Assembly (NCBI GenBank): GCA_035638775.1
Contig: DASQZJ010000023.1
Coordinates: 1-64,000 of the forward strand
Reading direction: 5' to 3'
Length of the DNA stretch: 64,000 bases
DNA from: DASQZJ01 sp035638775
Lineage (GTDB): Bacteria > Pseudomonadota > Gammaproteobacteria > UBA5335 > SLRW01
The notes beneath the pieces were generated by a model. The model was not told where the DNA came from. It did not search any database and worked only from the letters and a program-made list of their open reading frames with translations. Position numbers and translations under genes: made by a program. How positions within the stretch are numbered: the stretch's first letter is position 1; each line of letters starts with the position of its first letter. This document shows positions 26,076 through 33,576 of the stretch, piece by piece.

Positions 26076-26791
26076 GTTCCCTCCTTGCCGGCCTCTACCA
26101 GCCAGTCGCGCAGGGTGTCCGTCACGGCCTCCGGCCGCTCGGACGGGATCATGTGGCCGGCGTCCTCGATCACCGACAGCCTGCTCCCCGGCACCAGGGC
26201 GGCCATGTCGCGGTGGCGCTCCAGCGGACTCCAGCTGTCCTGGCGGCCGCAGGCGAAGAGCGTGGGGCAGCGCAGCCCCTGCAGCACGGGGGTGGCGTCG
26301 GGGCGTGTCAGCAGGGCATTCTGCTGCCGGGCAAAGATGTCCGGATCGGATCGGCAGACCATTGCGGTGAGCCGGTCGACCAGCTCGCGGTCGTCGCGGC
26401 GGTCGGGATGAAGCATCGGCGGAAGCCAGAACCGTGCGAGCTCTTCCATGCCCTTGTCCCGGGCCAGCGCGACCAGCTTGCCGCGGCTCCCGGCCTCGGA
26501 GTCGCGGGCCGGCTTGTAGCCGGTGTCCAGCAATCCGAGTCGACGGATCCGCTCCGGCGCCAGGCGGGTCATCTCCAGCGCGACCCGACCTCCCATGGAA
26601 TGGCCGATGAGTGCGATGGGCCCGGAAACAGCGCCCAGGCAGTCGTTGGCCATGGCGGTGATGTTGTCCTGCCGCGTGAGGTCGGCAACCCGGACCTCCG
26701 CGAGGCGTGCCAGTTCGCGGGCCTGGTGTTGCCAGATTTCCCCGTCGCAGAGCAGACCGGGTACGAGCAGGATCGTCAGGCTGTCGTTCAC
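26072..26791 (-). CDS. alpha/beta hydrolase, 239 aa, GTG start
   Basis: Complete alpha/beta hydrolase: LLVPGLLCDGEIWQHQ, nucleophile elbow IGHSMGGRVALEM, an acid in ACGRQDSWSPL and the histidine in EDAGHMIPSERP. The frame stays open far upstream with no conservation. The protein begins naturally at the GTG at 26791 (NDSLTILLVPG); another GTG is at 26815. It is cotranscribed with the NTF2-like gene that overlaps its end. Likely an ester, lactone or C-C hydrolase acting on a small acid; no substrate is evident. Confidence 0.8.
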   Translation of the reverse strand: MNDSLTILLVPGLLCDGEIWQHQARELARLAEVRVADLTRQDNITAMANDCLGAVSGPIALIGHSMGGRVALEMTRLAPERIRRLGLLDTGYKPARDSEAGSRGKLVALARDKGMEELARFWLPPMLHPDRRDDRELVDRLTAMVCRSDPDIFARQQNALLTRPDATPVLQGLRCPTLFACGRQDSWSPLERHRDMAALVPGSRLSVIEDAGHMIPSERPEAVTDTLRDWLVEAGKEGT

Positions 26792-27390
26792 GGTTGCCCC
26801 ATTCTGGAGGGTCACCAGTCTTGTGGAAGGTATTGTCGGGTCCCAGGGCCGTCGTATGCCCTGCGGGCGCGGCACCGGAGGCGTCGGCCGCCATGGTCCG
26901 GGTCTCTTCTTCGGGCCGTGCGGTCGCGAAACCGGATGCGTGATCGCCGGGAACCCGGGTAGGAGTGCTCCGTCCGGGTCTTCCGCTCCCATTCGACGTA
27001 ATTGCGCGGCGTGCGTGGCGGAATAACCGCGGTCGACCGGCCGGTTCGCGCCGTTCACCGCCAACCGGCAGCCCGTGTGCCAGCGGGCGATCCACCCCCG
27101 GATTCCCGGTGCCGGGCACCTTCGGTCCGGGCATCGACGCGTACCGATGATGCCTGCGTTGCCCGCAGCCGCATGTCCCCGCGTCGACGGCGACTCTGCC
27201 CGGCGCGCGGCCGGTTCTCCCGGGGTTGGCGGGATATGCCATTCTACACGCCCGTGCGAGGCATTGCCCGGTCCCGTCGGCGGGAGCGCGTCACCCGCCC
27301 CGACGGGACCGGTCCTGCCCGGGGCGCCTGCGGGGCGCCGGAGGGGCCGCACCGGCTATGCTGACGGCGTGGCCCGAAGGAGAGGACGTC
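26792..27390. other. 600-base intergenic region, no gene recognised
   Basis: It lies between the divergent hydrolase gene and the channel-like gene. Long open frames run through it on both strands, but they are Arg/Pro/Gly-rich, lack ribosome sites and show no motif. It must carry at least two promoters; none was recognised. Confidence 0.45.
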
Positions 27391-27759
27391 ATGCTGCACC
27401 GTTTCGAAGACCGTTCGCAGGCCCTGATTTCGCCCCGGCGTTTCCTCCAGCGAATGCTTGGATACCTCGGGCTCGCGCTGGCGATCGACCTCCTGGTGAT
27501 CACGCTGGGCGCACTGGGCTTCCACCACTTCGAGCGCCTGACCTGGACCGGGGCGGTGCTCAACGCCGCGCTCATCATCACCGGCAACGGCCCCCTGGTA
27601 CCGATGCATTCGGAGGCCGGCCGCCTGTTCGAGATCGCCTACGCCGTGTTCGGCGGCATCAGCTTCATCGCGGTCGTCTCCGTCGTGCTGGCACCGGTGT
27701 TCCACCGCGTCCTGCACGCATTCCAGCTCGGCGTGAGCGACCAGCCGCCGCCCGCCTGA
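27391..27759 (+). CDS. two-TM potassium-channel-like membrane protein with atypical filter
   Basis: 122 aa with the layout of a 2TM pore channel subunit. TM1 is about residues 19-40 (YLGLALAIDLLVITLGALGF), a pore helix and loop span about 48-66, and TM2 about 72-95 (IAYAVFGGISFIAVVSVVLA). The post-filter/TM2 spacing (PMHSEAGRLFEIAYAVFGG) matches ion-channel-2 domains. The filter position reads ITGNGPLVP instead of TVGYG, so potassium selectivity is doubtful. The ATG at 27391 has a GGAGAGGA ribosome site; another ATG is at 27358. No RCK domain is present. It would tetramerise in the inner membrane. Confidence 0.6.
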   Translation: MLHRFEDRSQALISPRRFLQRMLGYLGLALAIDLLVITLGALGFHHFERLTWTGAVLNAALIITGNGPLVPMHSEAGRLFEIAYAVFGGISFIAVVSVVLAPVFHRVLHAFQLGVSDQPPPA

Positions 27760-27770
27760 CGGGCTCCCGG

Positions 27771-27784
27771 GTGATCCGGATCAA
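27771..27784. promoter_or_regulatory. FNR-like box GTGATCCGGATCAA
   Basis: GTGAT-CCGG-ATCAA differs from the FNR/Anr consensus (TTGAT-N4-ATCAA) at one outer base. It lies about 80 bases before the TTG start of the glutamine amidotransferase gene and directly after the channel-like gene. Confidence 0.55.
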
Positions 27785-27864
27785 GATCGAACGCCGCGAG
27801 CGGGCGAGAATGGGGAATGGCGGACGCCGGCCGCGCCGGCGTCCGGAACCGCGGGGATCCTGCG

Positions 27865-28680
27865 TTGTGTGAGCTCTTCGCCATGAGCAGCCGGATGCCG
27901 GCGGGGGTGCGCTTCTCGTTCCGCGAGTTCGCCTCTCACGGCGGATCGACCGGGCCTCACGCCGACGGCTGGGGGATCGCCTGGTACGAGGACCGGGACG
28001 TGCGCGTGATGCGCGAGCCGGTACCGGCCGCGCGCAGTGCCTGCGTTCGTTTCGTCGAGGCCAACGACCTGCAGGGCACGCTGGTGCTGTCGCACATCCG
28101 GCGGGCCACCCGCGGGCGCGTGTGCCTGGCCAACACGCAGCCGTTCGCCCGCGAAGTGGCCGGATACATGCACGTGTTCGCGCACAACGGCGACCTGCCG
28201 GAGCTGGACCATGCCCTCGTCGCCCGGCCCGGCGCCGCGTTCCACCCGGTCGGGCAAACCGATTCGGAATACGCCTTCTGCACCCTGCTCGACACGCTGC
28301 AGGCCGCCTGGCAGCGGTGTGCCGGACCGCCTCCGCTCGCCCAGCGCCTCGAGGCGATCGCGGGTTTCGCCGAAAGCCTCAGGCGCCTGGGGCCGGCGAA
28401 CTTCCTCTACGCCGACGGCGACGCGCTGTTCGCGCACGGCCACCGGCGGCGGCACGACGACGGAATACGCCCGCCGGGGCTCTGGATGCTGCGCCGCCGG
28501 GGTCGGCAGCCGGGCCAGTACCGGCCCGACGGCGTCGCCATCAGCTCGGCGACCGGGGACCAGGATGTCGTCCTGCTGGCGAGCGTACCGCTGAGCGACG
28601 AGGGCTGGTCACCGGTGCCCGAGGGCGAGCTGCTGGCGCTCCGCCGCGGCGGTGTCGTGGGCCGCCTGCCGCCGGGCTAG
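27865..28680 (+). CDS. class II glutamine amidotransferase-like protein (YafJ type), TTG start
   Basis: 271 aa. Class II amidotransferases need Cys as residue 2, and here TTG-TGT-GAG reads (M)CELFAMSSRMPAGVRFSF, exactly the family start, so TTG at 27865 is the start despite in-frame codons upstream. Other blocks: HADGWGIAWYED, LSHIRRATRG, NTQPFAREVAGYMHVFAHNGDL and TDSEYAFC. The N-terminal Cys hydrolyses glutamine or a related gamma-glutamyl bond; the YafJ subgroup has no synthase domain and an uncertain substrate. An FNR-like box lies about 80 bases upstream. Its TAG stop shares the palindrome CTAG with the opposite FTR1 gene. Confidence 0.88.
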   Translation: MCELFAMSSRMPAGVRFSFREFASHGGSTGPHADGWGIAWYEDRDVRVMREPVPAARSACVRFVEANDLQGTLVLSHIRRATRGRVCLANTQPFAREVAGYMHVFAHNGDLPELDHALVARPGAAFHPVGQTDSEYAFCTLLDTLQAAWQRCAGPPPLAQRLEAIAGFAESLRRLGPANFLYADGDALFAHGHRRRHDDGIRPPGLWMLRRRGRQPGQYRPDGVAISSATGDQDVVLLASVPLSDEGWSPVPEGELLALRRGGVVGRLPPG

Positions 28681-30236
28681 TAGAACTCGTACTCCAGCCG
28701 CGCCACGACGGTGTCACTGGCAGCGGCGTGGCTGGCGCCGAACAGGGCCACCACGCTGTAGCGCAGGCTGGAGGTTCCGCCGGTCAGCACCCGGCCGGTC
28801 AGGCCCGGTCCGACCTGGTTGCGCGGCCGGCCGTAGTTGCCGATCCTGCCCACCGGCTCGCCATAGGCCTCGAGCACCGGCGACAGCCTGCGGTGCCAGC
28901 GGTATTCCGCCCGCGCGCGGTAGCTCAGCTCCACGCCGGGCTGGGCGTTGGTCCCGTACTGGCGCCCGGCCAGCAGGTTGACCGTCGCGGTCAGGCGCCC
29001 GAAGTCCTTCTCGAAGCTCGGCCCCAGCTTGACCTCGTAGGGGTCGTGCCCGAAGCGCGGGATCTCGTTCTCGTTGACGATGCCGACGTCGGCCCAGTAC
29101 CTGCCCTGGGGCGTCAGCTGGAAGCGGTTCTCCCACTCGAATTCCTCCAGCTTCAGGCTCTCGCCGTACTCCTGCTCGGCGGTCGCGTACACCTCGGTGG
29201 CCCAGCGGTTGGTAAAGGTATGGCCGACAGCGATCTTGGCGCCCTTCCGCGCGCCGCTCCCGGGGCCCGCTCCGCCGCTGCTCCAGGCGCGCGCCTCCAG
29301 CTCGCTCTCGCCCTTGGTAACGGCAGGCGAGTAGACCTTGTAGTCGCCCGCGCGGGCCCGGGGCGCCAGTACCAGCAGCGGCGCCCCGGCCAGGAACACC
29401 AGCGCCGCCGCGCCCGCGCGTCCGGGGCGGAGACGCAGCCGCCCGCTCCTGATCAGCATCGCCCCGCCGATTACGGCGAAGCTGCCCAGCCAGGCGATCA
29501 CCTGGGTCAGCGAGGGTGTCGGCGTGTACCCGACCAGCGCGCCCAGGCTGCGCCCCAGGATGCCCTGGCCGCTCAGCAGCCAGGACGTGTTCCAGACGTT
29601 GGGCACCAGGGGCGGCAGGTAGCCGGCCTGGACCAGGAACTCGATCCCGCGCGCGAGCATGCCGGCCGCGATGAACAGGATCACGACGCCGCTGACCTGG
29701 AACAGGCGCTTGAGCGGAATGCGGGAAAGACCGGCGAACAATACCAGGCCCACGGAGGCCCCGCAGGCCAGCCCGATGAGGCTGCCGCCGAGCAGCTGCA
29801 TCCCGCCCGCGCCGCTGGCCGCGATCCCGAACAGGAACAGGGCCACCTCGGAGCCCTCGCGCATGACCGCGAGCGCGGTCACCGCGACCAGCACCGTGAC
29901 CGGCTCGTTGCCTGCCGCGACATCGCCGCCCAGCGACTTGAGCCGCGCGGACATCTCGCGGCCGTGCTCGGCCATCCACACGTTGTGCCAGGCCAGCATC
30001 AGGCCCGCGGCGCCGAGGACGCCGGCCTCGAACAGCTCCTGGCCGGTGCCGTGGGCCAGGCGTGAGAGCACGTCGATGCCGGCGGCGACCGCCGCCGCGC
30101 CGGCGACGCCCAGGGCGACCCCCGCGGTCACGTAGCGTCCGCGGCGCGGCAGGCCCTTGACCGCGGCCGCCACGACGCCGATGACCAGGGCCGCCTCGAG
30201 CACTTCGCGGAAAACGATGACCAGCGCGCCGATCAC
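28677..30236 (-). CDS. FTR1-type iron permease fused to a C-terminal beta-barrel-like domain
   Basis: 519 aa. Residues 1-259 are a seven-helix FTR1 permease with both iron-binding REXXE motifs (REVLE at 10-14, REGSE at 126-130). It then continues in frame into a second signal-like segment (from Met260: Arg-rich, a hydrophobic AAALVFLAGAPLLVLA, then RARA near 296). Residues about 297-519 consist of alternating strand-like sequence ending in LEYEFY, a typical outer-membrane barrel end. This could be one polyprotein cut by signal peptidase after ARA, or the second part could also start at the ATG at 29459. The start overlaps the cupredoxin gene by four bases. A Fur box lies upstream of that gene. 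High-affinity ferrous iron import. Confidence 0.85.
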   Translation of the reverse strand: MIGALVIVFREVLEAALVIGVVAAAVKGLPRRGRYVTAGVALGVAGAAAVAAGIDVLSRLAHGTGQELFEAGVLGAAGLMLAWHNVWMAEHGREMSARLKSLGGDVAAGNEPVTVLVAVTALAVMREGSEVALFLFGIAASGAGGMQLLGGSLIGLACGASVGLVLFAGLSRIPLKRLFQVSGVVILFIAAGMLARGIEFLVQAGYLPPLVPNVWNTSWLLSGQGILGRSLGALVGYTPTPSLTQVIAWLGSFAVIGGAMLIRSGRLRLRPGRAGAAALVFLAGAPLLVLAPRARAGDYKVYSPAVTKGESELEARAWSSGGAGPGSGARKGAKIAVGHTFTNRWATEVYATAEQEYGESLKLEEFEWENRFQLTPQGRYWADVGIVNENEIPRFGHDPYEVKLGPSFEKDFGRLTATVNLLAGRQYGTNAQPGVELSYRARAEYRWHRRLSPVLEAYGEPVGRIGNYGRPRNQVGPGLTGRVLTGGTSSLRYSVVALFGASHAAASDTVVARLEYEFY

Positions 30237-30577
30237 TTCTCACCTCCGCGGGCGGCGACGACGTGCCCGGTGGTGCCCTGGTTGAAGTCGTCGAAGATCT
30301 TGTACTTGCCCGGGGAGAGCGGCCCGACCCACACGGTCACCGTGGTGCCGGACGGGACCACCTTCTCGCGGTTGAGGTCGAAGCTCTCGAACTCCGAGGG
30401 CAGCTTGCGCTTGTTGGTCACCAGAAGTTTCACCCGCTTGCCGGCGGGTACGGTGGTGGTGGCCGGATCGAAGCTGTTGGCCTTGATGGCGATGTGGAAC
30501 GTGGGGGTCCCCGCCGCGAGCGCGGCACCCGGCGCAAGCATGAGGGCGAGGACAAGTGTAGCGGCGCGCAGACGCAT
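30233..30577 (-). CDS. periplasmic cupredoxin-domain protein of the FTR1 iron system
   Basis: 114 aa with signal peptide (residues 1-21, MRLRAATLVLALMLAPGAALA) and a single cupredoxin-like domain (FHIAIKANSFDPATTTVPAG; TNKRKLPSEFESFDLNREKV; SPGKYKIFDDF). Similar to the N-terminal part of EfeO/P19-associated proteins that deliver or oxidise Fe(II) for FTR1. The usual type-1 copper Cys-His ligand set is not complete (no Cys), so it probably binds metal through Glu and Asp. The ATG at 30577 lies 44 bases downstream of the Fur box, and the gene overlaps FTR1 by four bases, forming an iron-regulated operon. Confidence 0.85.
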   Translation of the reverse strand: MRLRAATLVLALMLAPGAALAAGTPTFHIAIKANSFDPATTTVPAGKRVKLLVTNKRKLPSEFESFDLNREKVVPSGTTVTVWVGPLSPGKYKIFDDFNQGTTGHVVAARGGEK

Positions 30578-30620
30578 GCGACGGACTCCTGTGATCGTGA
30601 GGCCGCGGGGGCACGGTACG

Positions 30621-30645
30621 AATAAGAATGATAACGATTCTTATT
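30621..30645 (-). promoter_or_regulatory. Fur box
   Basis: AATAAGAAT-gataacg-ATTCTTATT is a perfect nine-base inverted repeat in an AT-rich island, with a GATAAC core resembling the Fur consensus GATAATGATAATCATTATC. It lies 44 bases before the cupredoxin-FTR1 operon (reverse strand) and about 130 before the phospholipase A gene (forward strand). It should repress the iron operon under iron sufficiency and may affect both. Confidence 0.85.
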
Positions 30646-30773
30646 TATCTTGCAAGCATTCCCTGACGACTGAATCCCGTATACCCTCTGCTCCGGGGAG
30701 CGGTGGAGGGCCCGTTTCGATGGGTCCCGTTCCGCGGTACCGCGGTGGGTGCGCGCCCGGCACGGAGCGTTAC

Positions 30774-31637
30774 ATGAAGCACAAGGGAGCGTGGCTGATC
30801 GCGGCGCTGGTGTCCGTCGGTCCTGCCGCACACGCCGCCGGCGGTGACCCGGCCGGCCCGGCCAGCGCCGAAACCGCGCCCGCGCGGGCCCGAAGCGCTC
30901 TCGACCTGGCGGCCTACCGGCCGACCTACGTGCTGCCGCTGACGTATGTGACCGGGCTCAACCGGGCGCCGTTCGGTTCCCAGGGAAAGACCTTCCGCAA
31001 CCAGGAAATGCAGTTCCAGCTGAGCCTGCGGTTCCCCGTCTGGAGCCACCCGCTCGGGCACCGCAATGCCAACCTGGTGTTCGGCTACACCCAGCGGGCT
31101 TTCTGGCAGGCCTACGATCGCGCCGACTCGTCCCCGTTCCGCGAGACCGACCACGAGCCCGAGCTGATGGTGGAGGTGCACACCGATTACCGCTGGCTGG
31201 GCTTTCGCACGCGCATCATCCGGGCGGGGCTGGATCACCAGTCCAACGGCCAGGCGAACCCGCTCTCGCGCAGCTGGAACCGCGTTTTCGCCGAGGTCGT
31301 CGCGCAGCGCGGCGACTTCGCCTTCAGCTTCCGGCCCTGGTACCGGATCCCCGCCCCGGCGGGCAGCGACGACAACCCGGACATCACCCACTACATGGGC
31401 TACGCGCAGTTCCGGGTGGGATTCCGCCACGGCCGGGACGAGTACACGCTGATGTTCCGGGACAACTTCAACCCGCGCGACAACCGGGGCGCCATCCGCC
31501 TCGGCTGGAGCTTCCCGCTCAACGAGCGGCTGCGCGGCTACGTCCAGTTCTTCAACGGTTACGGCGAGAGCCTGATCGACTACAACGTGCGGGTAATGCG
31601 CATCGGCGCGGGGGTGATGCTCACGAACTGGCTATGA
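30774..31637 (+). CDS. pldA: outer-membrane phospholipase A
   Basis: 287 aa. Signal peptide at residues 1-22 (AHAA) and a 12-strand OMPLA barrel. The catalytic set is intact: H155 and S157 in LDHQSNGQ and N169 in RSWNRVF, with the same spacing as E. coli PldA (His142, Ser144, Asn156). It hydrolyses phospholipid acyl esters in the outer leaflet when dimerised with calcium. The ATG at 30774 has a GGAG site; an in-frame ATG is at 30720. It is divergent from the iron operon and its promoter region contains the Fur box. Its stop overlaps the convergent AtuA gene by six bases. Confidence 0.92.
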   Translation: MKHKGAWLIAALVSVGPAAHAAGGDPAGPASAETAPARARSALDLAAYRPTYVLPLTYVTGLNRAPFGSQGKTFRNQEMQFQLSLRFPVWSHPLGHRNANLVFGYTQRAFWQAYDRADSSPFRETDHEPELMVEVHTDYRWLGFRTRIIRAGLDHQSNGQANPLSRSWNRVFAEVVAQRGDFAFSFRPWYRIPAPAGSDDNPDITHYMGYAQFRVGFRHGRDEYTLMFRDNFNPRDNRGAIRLGWSFPLNERLRGYVQFFNGYGESLIDYNVRVMRIGAGVMLTNWL

Positions 31638-33443
31638 CCGGCTCGCGCCGCCGGCCAGCGAGGCCGGGACCGGTACCGGGAAGTCCAGCAGCTGCTGGGC
31701 CTTGCCCTTGGCCAGGGGGTCCAGCCGCAGGCTGGCGAACTGGCCGCCGCCGAGAGCGTCGTGCAGGTGGAAGTTGACGGCATCGAGGCCGGGCGCGTCG
31801 AAGCGCTCCACGCGGGCCCCTGCCGGGTCCTCGAATTCGTGCACGAACCAGTCCCGCACGACCTCGGTCGTCAGCGCCGCCCGGATCCAGGGCAGGTACT
31901 CGGGCCGGCGCGCGATCACGCCGACGTTGAAGGCGTCGCCCTTGTCCCCGGAGCGTGCCCAGGCCAGCTCGATCAGGGGACGCTCGACCATATCGCCCTC
32001 GGCCCGGGGCTCCGGCGGCGGAGCGGGTCGCTCGACCGCGGCCGGATCGAAAACCCGCGCCGGAGGCGGCACGGCGACGTGCTCGTCGCCGCCGTCCAGG
32101 TGCACCGTCACGCCGATGCGCTCCCGGGGCATGGTGGTGGAGAACACCCGCATCACTGGCACGGCCTGTGCCCGGGCCCCGAACCAGCCCGTGGTCCCGA
32201 CCGCCAGCGAAGTGGTGGGCGAGTCCCATTCCCGCTGCAGGTAGCGGAATGCCGCCGGATCCTCGTGCTCGACGCCCAGCTTGCACACGACCTCCCGGGT
32301 ATCGCGGGCACGGGCGTTGGCACCGTAGGTCGCCTCTGCGCCGATGGCCTCGATGCGGTGGGCGCGGAACGGCCCCAGGCCGCGCTCGACGAGCATCCCG
32401 TTGACCCGGTCGAGGATCGCGCGCGCCTGGCGCTCGGCCTTGCGCGCCGCGTCGCGGCCGACGATCGGCATGAACGCGAAACAGCGATGGCCGTCCTGGT
32501 GGGTGATGGTGATCTTGTAGCGCCCGGTCGGCGGGTAGCCGACGACGCCGGTGACCCGCACGCGGTCGGCGCCGTCCTGCGCCAGGCGCACCCGCGAGAA
32601 GTCGCAGACCACGTCCGGGAGCATGTAGATCTGGGGGTCGTCGATCTCGTAGAAGATCTGCTCGGCGACCGTGGCGCACGTCACGAGGCCTCCGGTGCCC
32701 GCGGGCTTGGTGACGGTGAACGTGCCGTCCGCCTCGCACTCCACGATCGGGTAGCCCATGTGGGTCCAGTCGGGCACCTCCTCCCAGTCGGTGAACAGGC
32801 CGCCGGTCGCCTGCGCGCCGCACTCGATGATGTGGCCGGCCAGCGAGCCTGCCGCCAGGCGGTCGTGGTCCTCCGGCGTCCACCCGAATTCGTGCACCAG
32901 CGGACCCAGCGCCAGGGCGGAGTCCACGACGCGACCCGTCACGACCACGTCCGCGCCCATCGCCAGGGCCCGCGCGACGGGCGTCGCCCCGAGGTAGGCG
33001 TTCGCCGTGGCGACGTTGTCCGGGTCCGGGAACGGGGCGCCGGAGTAGAGCTCCGTCGTGCCGTCGGCCGCCAGCTCCGGCAGCAGGGCATGGACGTCGT
33101 CACCCTCGATCCAGGCGATGCGGAACGCCAGTCCGGCCTCGTCCGCCCAGCGCTGCATCCGCTCGACGCAGGCGCGCGGGTTGACCCCGCCGGCATTGGT
33201 GACGATGCGCGTGCCGCTGTCGCGGATCAGCTGGAGGTTGTCCTTCCACACCCAGTCGGTGAAGTCGCGGGCGTAGCCGAGATCCGGCCGCGCGGCGTGC
33301 AGCCGGCCCAGGACGGACATGGTCGCCTCGGCCAGGTAGTCGAGCATCAGGTAGTCGACGCCGGCCTGCATCAGCTGCGTCGGCGCCATGGACGAGTCGC
33401 CGTAGAAGGCGCAGGCGCCGCCGATCGTCACGGTTCGGGTCAT
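31632..33443 (-). CDS. AtuA-family (DUF1446) protein with C-terminal AtuA-like domain
   Basis: 603 aa. Residues 1-450 form the DUF1446/AtuA domain (TIGGACAFYGDSSMAPTQLM; VVVTGRVVDSALALGPLVHEFG; GHIIECGAQATGGLFTDW), and residues about 490-595 the AtuA-like ferredoxin-fold domain (ELAWARSGDKGDAFNVGVIA; FHLHDALGGGQFAS). AtuA is encoded with acyclic-terpene utilisation genes in pseudomonads, but its reaction is not established. Here no geranyl-CoA carboxylase is nearby, so the role may be generic CoA-linked acid breakdown. The ATG at 33443 is alone on the reverse strand. Confidence 0.85.
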   Translation of the reverse strand: MTRTVTIGGACAFYGDSSMAPTQLMQAGVDYLMLDYLAEATMSVLGRLHAARPDLGYARDFTDWVWKDNLQLIRDSGTRIVTNAGGVNPRACVERMQRWADEAGLAFRIAWIEGDDVHALLPELAADGTTELYSGAPFPDPDNVATANAYLGATPVARALAMGADVVVTGRVVDSALALGPLVHEFGWTPEDHDRLAAGSLAGHIIECGAQATGGLFTDWEEVPDWTHMGYPIVECEADGTFTVTKPAGTGGLVTCATVAEQIFYEIDDPQIYMLPDVVCDFSRVRLAQDGADRVRVTGVVGYPPTGRYKITITHQDGHRCFAFMPIVGRDAARKAERQARAILDRVNGMLVERGLGPFRAHRIEAIGAEATYGANARARDTREVVCKLGVEHEDPAAFRYLQREWDSPTTSLAVGTTGWFGARAQAVPVMRVFSTTMPRERIGVTVHLDGGDEHVAVPPPARVFDPAAVERPAPPPEPRAEGDMVERPLIELAWARSGDKGDAFNVGVIARRPEYLPWIRAALTTEVVRDWFVHEFEDPAGARVERFDAPGLDAVNFHLHDALGGGQFASLRLDPLAKGKAQQLLDFPVPVPASLAGGASRS

Positions 33444-33533
33444 CGGGGACTCCGGTGCGGTCGATTCCGGGATGCGGGCGGCCGGGCACGGAGCGGCCCG
33501 CCGTCACGCGTGCATGGCGCCAGTATACGGAAG

Positions 33534-33561
33534 GCGGCCGCCGGTGGGCATCGGCGGCCGC
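33534..33561 (-). terminator. hairpin downstream of the 33577 gene
   Basis: Perfect 10-bp stem (GCGGCCGCCG / CGGCGGCCGC) with an eight-base loop, 16 bases past the reverse-strand stop at 33577. No T-run. Confidence 0.45.
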
Positions 33562-33576
33562 GGTTCGCGGGTCCGG

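Noticed and set aside
26965..27352. Open frames in the 600-base gap before 27391
   Set aside because: Arg/Pro-rich, no ribosome site, no recognisable product.
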